This document shows positions 12,767 to 16,783 of a stretch of DNA of 16,783 bases, one piece after another. Each line of letters starts with the position of its first letter. Position 1 is the stretch's first letter. The DNA is from JAMXLO01 sp041487355. GTDB taxonomy: Bacteria; Pseudomonadota; Alphaproteobacteria; Acetobacterales; Acetobacteraceae. The translations under genes were made by a program, and so were the position numbers. A model generated the notes under the pieces. The model did no database searches, was not told the DNA's origin, and worked only from the letters and a program-made list of their open reading frames with translations. The stretch is from positions 1-16,783 of the forward strand of contig JBGPND010000102.1 of assembly GCA_041487355.1 (NCBI GenBank), written 5' to 3'.

Positions 12767-15274
12767 ATGCCCGGCTTCGATTCCGGTTTCACCCCCCGCG
12801 TCAAAGCCGTGCTCGGTCCGACGAACACCGGCAAGACCCATCTCGCCATCGAGCGGATGCTGGCGCATGCCTCCGGCATCATCGGCTTCCCGCTCCGCCT
12901 GCTGGCCCGCGAGAACTACGATCGTATGGTGGCGCATAAAGGCGCCCGCTACGTCGCGCTGATCACCGGCGAGGAGAAAATTGTCCCGCCCGAGGCGCGC
13001 TGGTTCTCCTGCACGGTCGAGGCGATGCCGCTCGACCGCGAGGCGGAATTCCTCGCGGTCGACGAGATCCAGCTCTGCGCCGATCCCGATCGCGGCCACG
13101 TGTTCACCGAACGGCTACTGCACGCCCGTGGCCTCGTCGAGACCATGTTCCTGGGCGCCGAGACGATCCGCCCGCTGCTGCGGCGGCTGGTGCCGCAGGC
13201 CAGCGTGGAGACCCGGCCGCGCATGTCGCAACTGAGCCACGCCGGCCCAGTGAAGCTGGTCCGCCTGCCACCGCGTTCCGCCGTGGTCGCGTTCAGCGCC
13301 GCCCAGGTCTACGCCATCGCCGAGTTGATCCGCCGCCGCCGCGGCGGCTGTGCTGTCGTGATGGGGCGGCTCTCGCCACGCACCCGCAACGCCCAAGTGG
13401 CGCTCTACCAGGACAAGGAGGTCGACTTCCTGGTCGCCACCGACGCGATCGGCATGGGCCTGAACATGGATGTGGACCATGTCGCCTTCGCCAGCATGGG
13501 CAAGTTCGACGGCCACCGCCCGCGCCGGCTCACCGCGGCGGAGGTGGCGCAGATCGCCGGCCGCGCCGGCCGTGGCATGCGTGACGGCACGTTCGGCACC
13601 ACCGCCCAATGTCCGCCGCTGGGCGACCAGGTGGTGGCCGCGGTGGAGGCACACAGTTTCGAAGCGCTCGATCAGCTCTGCTGGCGCAACAGCGACGTCG
13701 ACCTGACGCATGTGGACGCGCTGCTGGCCAGCCTGACGGTGCCGCCGCCGGGCCCCGGACTGGTGAAGGGCAACGACGCCGCGGACCTCGAGACACTGGC
13801 CGCGCTGGCGCGTGAGCCCGAAATCCGCCGCCTGGCGCACGGGCGGCGGATGGTGCGGCGCCTCTGGGAGGCCTGCCAGATTCCCGACTTCCGCAAGCTG
13901 GCGGACGACACGCACACGAAGCTCTGCGCGCGGGTGTTTAGCCACATCGCCAGGGACGAACGCCTGCCCACCGACTGGCTGGCGGGGCAGATCGGCGCGC
14001 TGGCACGGGCCGACGGCGACATCGACACGCTGATGCAGCGGCTCTCCGGCGTGCGGGTCTGGTCCTATATCGCCGCGCGGGCGGACTGGGTGCCGGACAG
14101 CCCGCACTGGCAGGGACGCGCGCGCGTAGTCGAGGATCTGCTGTCGGATGCGCTGCACGAGCGGTTGACCAGCCGCTTCGTCGACCGGCGCGCCACCCAT
14201 CTGATGCGCCGGCTTGATTCTGGCGAGACGCAGGAGTTGCTCTCGGCAGTGACCCGCCGCGGCGACGTCGTCGTGGAGGGCCACCCGGTGGGCCGCATCG
14301 GCGGCTTCAGCTTCTTTCCCGACCCGGCGGCGGAGGGAGACGAAAAGCGGCTGGTCCTGCGGGCGGCGCGGCGGGCGCTGCGCGAGGAGATGCCGCGTCG
14401 CGTGGCTCTGGTGGAGACCGCCCCGGACGCTGTCTTCGCATTGGCCGACGACCAGTCGGTGACCTGGGATGGGGTTCCGATCGCCCGGCTGAAGCACGGT
14501 ACCAGCGCCTTGCGTCCCCGTATTCAGGTACTGGACAGCGAGTTCCTCGATGGCGCCCAGCGCGAGCGGCTGCGTATCAGGCTGCAGCGCTTCCTGGACG
14601 ACAGAGTGAACGGCGATCTGGCGCCGTTGCACGCCGCAGCCGACCGGGGTTCGCAACAGCCGGGGTTTCGTGGGCTGCTGCACCGGTTGACCGAGGTGCT
14701 CGGCCTTATCCTCGCCGACGGGGACGACAATCTGGCCCCACAATCGCGCGCCGCGCTCAAGGCCATCGGCGTGAAGGCCGGTCGCTTCGGCCTGTTCATC
14801 CCGGCGCTGCTAAAGCCTCGCGCGGCCGCGATGCGCGCCCGGCTCTGGGCACTGCAGCATGGCCAGAAGGTGCCCCGGCTGCCGGTGTCGGACCTCGTCT
14901 CGCTGCCGCTCCAGCCCGACTGGCCGGCGGGCTTTGCCGACGCGATGGGCTGGCTGGAAGCCGGACCGGTGCTGCTGCGGCTTGACGTCGCCGAACGGGT
15001 GGCGGCCGAACTTGCCTGGGCAACCAGGCGCGGTGCCACGGCGCTGCCGGCGGGCCTCGCGTCGCGCTTCTCGCTGAAGGCCGAGTTGCTCCCCGTCGTG
15101 CTGCGACGCCTCGGCTTCCGCATCGTGCCGGCCGGCGGCTTGGCAGCGGCGGAATACGGTCCACCGGCACCAGCCATGATCCTGCCACTGCGGCGACGGC
15201 GGCCGGCGGTGGTGACGGCGCCTGCAGGCCGGCCGTATGGTCCGTTCGCCGCGTTGGCGGCGCTCAAGCGCTAA
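12767..15274 (+). CDS. SUV3-like ATP-dependent RNA helicase
   Basis: This 835-residue superfamily 2 helicase resembles mitochondrial SUV3, which unwinds RNA for degradation. Walker A is GPTNTGKT (17-24). The motif II equivalent is VDEIQ (98-102), the DEIQ form typical of SUV3 rather than DEAD. TDAIGMGLN (225-233) and QIAGRAGRG (262-270) are motifs V and VI. The C-terminal two thirds contain the SUV3-type helical region (SFEALDQLCWRNSDVDLTHVDALL) and a long alphaproteobacterial tail. No clear SD precedes the ATG, and a weak promoter-like pair (TTGCAT at 12732, AAACAT at 12755) would start transcription at about the ATG itself, so the mRNA may be leaderless. It is followed after 11 nt by an S4 RNA-binding protein gene, supporting a role in RNA metabolism. 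Confidence 0.9.
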   Translation: MPGFDSGFTPRVKAVLGPTNTGKTHLAIERMLAHASGIIGFPLRLLARENYDRMVAHKGARYVALITGEEKIVPPEARWFSCTVEAMPLDREAEFLAVDEIQLCADPDRGHVFTERLLHARGLVETMFLGAETIRPLLRRLVPQASVETRPRMSQLSHAGPVKLVRLPPRSAVVAFSAAQVYAIAELIRRRRGGCAVVMGRLSPRTRNAQVALYQDKEVDFLVATDAIGMGLNMDVDHVAFASMGKFDGHRPRRLTAAEVAQIAGRAGRGMRDGTFGTTAQCPPLGDQVVAAVEAHSFEALDQLCWRNSDVDLTHVDALLASLTVPPPGPGLVKGNDAADLETLAALAREPEIRRLAHGRRMVRRLWEACQIPDFRKLADDTHTKLCARVFSHIARDERLPTDWLAGQIGALARADGDIDTLMQRLSGVRVWSYIAARADWVPDSPHWQGRARVVEDLLSDALHERLTSRFVDRRATHLMRRLDSGETQELLSAVTRRGDVVVEGHPVGRIGGFSFFPDPAAEGDEKRLVLRAARRALREEMPRRVALVETAPDAVFALADDQSVTWDGVPIARLKHGTSALRPRIQVLDSEFLDGAQRERLRIRLQRFLDDRVNGDLAPLHAAADRGSQQPGFRGLLHRLTEVLGLILADGDDNLAPQSRAALKAIGVKAGRFGLFIPALLKPRAAAMRARLWALQHGQKVPRLPVSDLVSLPLQPDWPAGFADAMGWLEAGPVLLRLDVAERVAAELAWATRRGATALPAGLASRFSLKAELLPVVLRRLGFRIVPAGGLAAAEYGPPAPAMILPLRRRRPAVVTAPAGRPYGPFAALAALKR

Positions 15275-15285
15275 GGGGGGCTGCC

Positions 15286-15615
15286 ATACCGGACCAGGAG
15301 GACCGCGACTGGCAGCGGCTGGACAAGTGGCTGTGGTGCGCGCGCTTCATGCGGTCACGGTCCGACTGCGCACAGCTCGTGGCCAGAGGCTCGATCCGCA
15401 CCAACCGGCAGCCGACCGACAAGCCCCATGCCAAGCTGCGTGTCGGCGACGTGCTCACCGTGCCGGTGCATGGCTCGGTCCGCGTGGTGCGCGTGCTGTC
15501 GCTGGCTGCGCGGCGCGGTCCGGCGACCGAGGCACGGCTGCTCTATGAAGAGATCTCAGAGCCTGCCGGCGGACCTTGCGCCCCAATGGAATCGTGGGCA
15601 TATCGCCGCCTCTGA
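15286..15615 (+). CDS. S4-domain RNA-binding protein, Hsp15-like, with apparent ATA start
   Basis: This 109-residue protein has the S4 signature RLDKWLWCARF near its N terminus (residues 11-21), then SRSDCAQLVARGSIRTNRQPTDKPHAKLRVGDVLTVP. The family includes heat-shock protein Hsp15, which binds stalled 50S-peptidyl-tRNA. The frame has no ATG, GTG or TTG upstream of the domain back to at least 15181. The first ATG, at 15349, would delete the core RLDKWLWCARF. An ATA at 15286 lies 5 nt after AAGGGGGG (15273-15280), exactly where a start is expected, and is followed by PDQEDRDWQ. I therefore place the start at ATA, or at an ATG changed to ATA by mutation or sequencing error. It sits 11 nt after the helicase stop and 21 nt before fdxA. 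Confidence 0.8.
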   Translation: MPDQEDRDWQRLDKWLWCARFMRSRSDCAQLVARGSIRTNRQPTDKPHAKLRVGDVLTVPVHGSVRVVRVLSLAARRGPATEARLLYEEISEPAGGPCAPMESWAYRRL

Positions 15616-15636
15616 CACCCGCACCGGGGACTGAAC

Positions 15637-15969
15637 ATGACCTACGTGGTCACCGAAAGCTGCATTCGCTGCAAATACATGGACTGCATCGAAGTGTGCC
15701 CGGTCGACTGCTTCTATGTCGGCGAGAACATGCTGGTCATCCATCCGGACGAGTGCATCGATTGCGGCGTGTGCGAGCCGGAGTGCCCCGTCGAGGCCAT
15801 CGTGCCGGACAGCGACGACAAGGCGGGCGACTGGCTGGAGCAGAACCGCACCTATGCGACGCTGTGGCCGAACATCACCCGCAAGGGCGAGCCGCCGCCG
15901 GACGCCGACGAGTGGAAGGACCAGCCGGACAAGGCCAAGTACTTCTCGCCCGATCCAGGCAAGCCCTGA
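15637..15969 (+). CDS. fdxA: 7Fe ferredoxin FdxA ([3Fe-4S][4Fe-4S])
   Basis: This 110-residue cytoplasmic electron carrier has the full cysteine pattern of Azotobacter-type ferredoxin I: Cys9, Cys12, Cys17, Cys21, Cys25, Cys40, Cys43, Cys46 and Cys50, in SCIRCKYMDCIEVCPVDC and DECIDCGVCEPECP. The spacing matches the family, in which Cys9, 17 and 50 bind the 3Fe cluster, Cys21, 40, 43 and 46 bind the 4Fe cluster, and Cys12 is free; this assignment is from family knowledge. The C-terminal WPNITRKGEPPPDADEWKDQPDK is also typical. GGGGA lies 6 nt before the ATG. The short distance to the S4 gene suggests cotranscription with the helicase operon. Confidence 0.97.
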   Translation: MTYVVTESCIRCKYMDCIEVCPVDCFYVGENMLVIHPDECIDCGVCEPECPVEAIVPDSDDKAGDWLEQNRTYATLWPNITRKGEPPPDADEWKDQPDKAKYFSPDPGKP

Positions 15970-16042
15970 TTACTGGCCGAGCGGACAGCGCGGCTGCCTC
16001 AACGGGAAGTGTGCCCGCACGGGGCCGCACTGCATCGGCGGG

Positions 16043-16063
16043 TGCGCCATCCCCCATGGCGTA
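16043..16063 (+). terminator. Weak terminator-like hairpin after fdxA
   Basis: TGCGCCAT (16043-16050) pairs with ATGGCGTA (16056-16063), with one G-T wobble and a CCCCC loop, 73 nt after the fdxA stop. No T run follows. The 270-nt gap 15970-16239 also holds a 7-bp stem GGCCAGG/CCTGGCC (16166-16187) in the putative carD leader; I see no gene in it. Confidence 0.35.
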
Positions 16064-16087
16064 ACGCCGCTGTGATGCTATGTTGCA

Positions 16088-16093
16088 TATAAT
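16088..16093 (+). promoter_or_regulatory. Candidate -10 element of the carD promoter
   Basis: A perfect TATAAT stands in the AT-rich stretch 16079-16100, unlike its GC-rich surroundings, about 147 nt before the carD start. No convincing -35 box lies 16-18 nt upstream. A TG two bases before the hexamer is close to, but not exactly, an extended -10. If used, the leader would be about 140 nt long. Confidence 0.45.
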
Positions 16094-16239
16094 AGGTAAT
16101 GGTAGTCGCGGAGCGCGACCGTCGTTGCTATTCCCAGGAGCCGATCCTTCGGAGCGGGACGCGCAGGCCAGGTAGCCGGTCCTGGCCGCGTTGACCCGCC
16201 GAACGGACCGAAACACGTGAAGGACGCGAGGTGTCAAGC

Positions 16240-16783
16240 ATGAAGGCATCGGCTGGAACCGTGGTATCGGGTCGTGGAGCTCCTGCTTCGCGTCACGCGG
16301 CTCCTCACCGCGCGGCGACGAAGCCTGCCGCCAAGGCCGCCCCGGCGGCAGTCGCGAAGAAGACCGCACCGCCGCCAGCGAAGCATGCCATTCAGACCCA
16401 GTCGAAGGCTGCCGCGCATACCAAGACGCCCCCGGTCACGAAGCCGGTAGCGGACAAGCCTGTACCGGTGAAGCCGGTTGCCAAGCCGCCGCCGGCGACG
16501 CATGCGACCGGGTCCGCGGCAACCAAGACTCCTCCGCCAAAGGCGCCGGCCGCACCGGTTCAGGTCGCTGCCCAGAAGCCGCCTGCCCCGCCGCCCCGTC
16601 CACTCGCCGCGTCGACGCATGCCGCCCCGGCACCACAGCCTCCTGCCGATCGCCGACCGACCATGCCGGATCGGCCGCCCTCCCGCCCGCCGGCGAAGGC
16701 CGAGACCTTCGTCGAAGGCGACCACGTGGTCTATCCGACCCACGGCGTGGGCAAGGTGGAGCGGATCGCGACGGAGGAGATCG
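16240..16783 (+). CDS. carD: CarD/CdnL-type transcription regulator with long Ala/Pro/Lys N-terminal extension (partial)
   Basis: The reading frame is open from the ATG at 16240 to the window end (181 codons). Residues 157-181, FVEGDHVVYPTHGVGKVERIATEEI, match the start of the CarD/CdnL RNA-polymerase-interacting domain, which stabilises open promoter complexes at rRNA and other promoters. Before it lie 156 residues dominated by Ala, Pro and Lys with repeated AAK, KPV and PPPA units and no Cys, a likely disordered, positively charged tail. GAGGTG lies 6 nt before the ATG. A later ATG at 16663 would give a shorter protein, but I see no SD before it. Base and amino-acid bias in the extension resembles histone H1-like tails. 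The DNA-binding C-terminal part is outside the window. Confidence 0.85.
   Translation, partial: MKASAGTVVSGRGAPASRHAAPHRAATKPAAKAAPAAVAKKTAPPPAKHAIQTQSKAAAHTKTPPVTKPVADKPVPVKPVAKPPPATHATGSAATKTPPPKAPAAPVQVAAQKPPAPPPRPLAASTHAAPAPQPPADRRPTMPDRPPSRPPAKAETFVEGDHVVYPTHGVGKVERIATEEI

Noticed and set aside
13115..14743. 542-codon antisense frame inside the helicase gene.
   Set aside because: Composition is typical of a complement frame of a GC-rich gene; the sense strand encodes clear helicase motifs.
15349..15615. ATG at 15349 as the start of the S4 gene.
   Set aside because: It would remove the conserved RLDKWLWCARF at the start of the S4 domain and has no SD.
15975..16075. Short Cys-rich reading (CLNGKCARTGPHCIGGC) downstream of fdxA.
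   Set aside because: The frame has no start codon after fdxA and only extends an out-of-frame reading through fdxA, so it is probably chance.
16234..16743. 169-codon Arg/Gly-rich minus-strand frame opposite the CarD-type gene.
   Set aside because: It is the complement of the Ala/Pro/Lys-coding repeat and shows no family pattern or SD.
1..16783. Search for insertion sequences, integrases, CRISPR arrays, tRNA or rRNA genes.
   Set aside because: No transposase motifs, regularly spaced direct repeats or cloverleaf-like sequences were recognised by eye; a small or divergent RNA gene could still be missed.

Overview
The window is GC-rich with short intergenic gaps, strong Shine-Dalgarno (SD) sites and alphaproteobacterial gene families. 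These include an SUV3-type helicase followed by an S4 protein, a 7Fe ferredoxin (fdxA) and a CarD-type regulator, plus an M17 peptidase behind htpG. Together they suggest a Rhodospirillales/Acetobacteraceae-like bacterium. This is inferred from gene content and order only; no rRNA or tRNA is present to confirm it. I see no transposase, integrase, CRISPR array or phage gene.

Left part (1-8060), surface glycan genes plus solute-binding proteins. On the minus strand a membrane-anchored nucleotide-sugar 4,6-dehydratase (WbpM/PglF class) overlaps a WbpE-like PLP sugar aminotransferase by ATGA, and a PIN-domain-like protein follows. Diverging from them on the plus strand are two tandem 449-residue periplasmic solute-binding proteins, about 85% identical by eye. 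Each has its own related upstream block and leader hairpin, and no transporter permease or ATPase is nearby. Next comes an undecaprenyl-phosphate sugar-1-phosphate transferase of the WecA/WbpL class. Its SD is enclosed in a perfect 12-bp hairpin. The dehydratase, aminotransferase and transferase could make a modified amino sugar and load it onto the lipid carrier for O-antigen or exopolysaccharide.

Middle part (8060-12700), mostly minus strand. A long imperfect hairpin made from a 'GGGTTGAGCG'-type repeat lies between converging genes. It is followed by a MarR-type regulator, an M17 leucyl aminopeptidase only 6 nt behind htpG, and an overlapping DUF4160-DUF2442 small-gene pair.

Right part (12767-end), plus strand. 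An SUV3-like RNA helicase, an S4 RNA-binding protein and fdxA are closely spaced and probably cotranscribed. The S4 gene has no ATG, GTG or TTG at its expected start; an ATA sits at the correct place behind a strong SD. After a 270-nt gap with an AT-rich promoter-like element comes a CarD/CdnL-type regulator with an unusual N-terminal extension of about 156 residues rich in Ala, Pro and Lys; it is cut by the window end.

The observations most worth checking are the ATA start, the SD-masking hairpin with a neighbouring hairpin able to pair with its loop, the duplicated orphan binding proteins with conserved leaders, the overlapping DUF pair and the CarD extension. None of these proves a new system.
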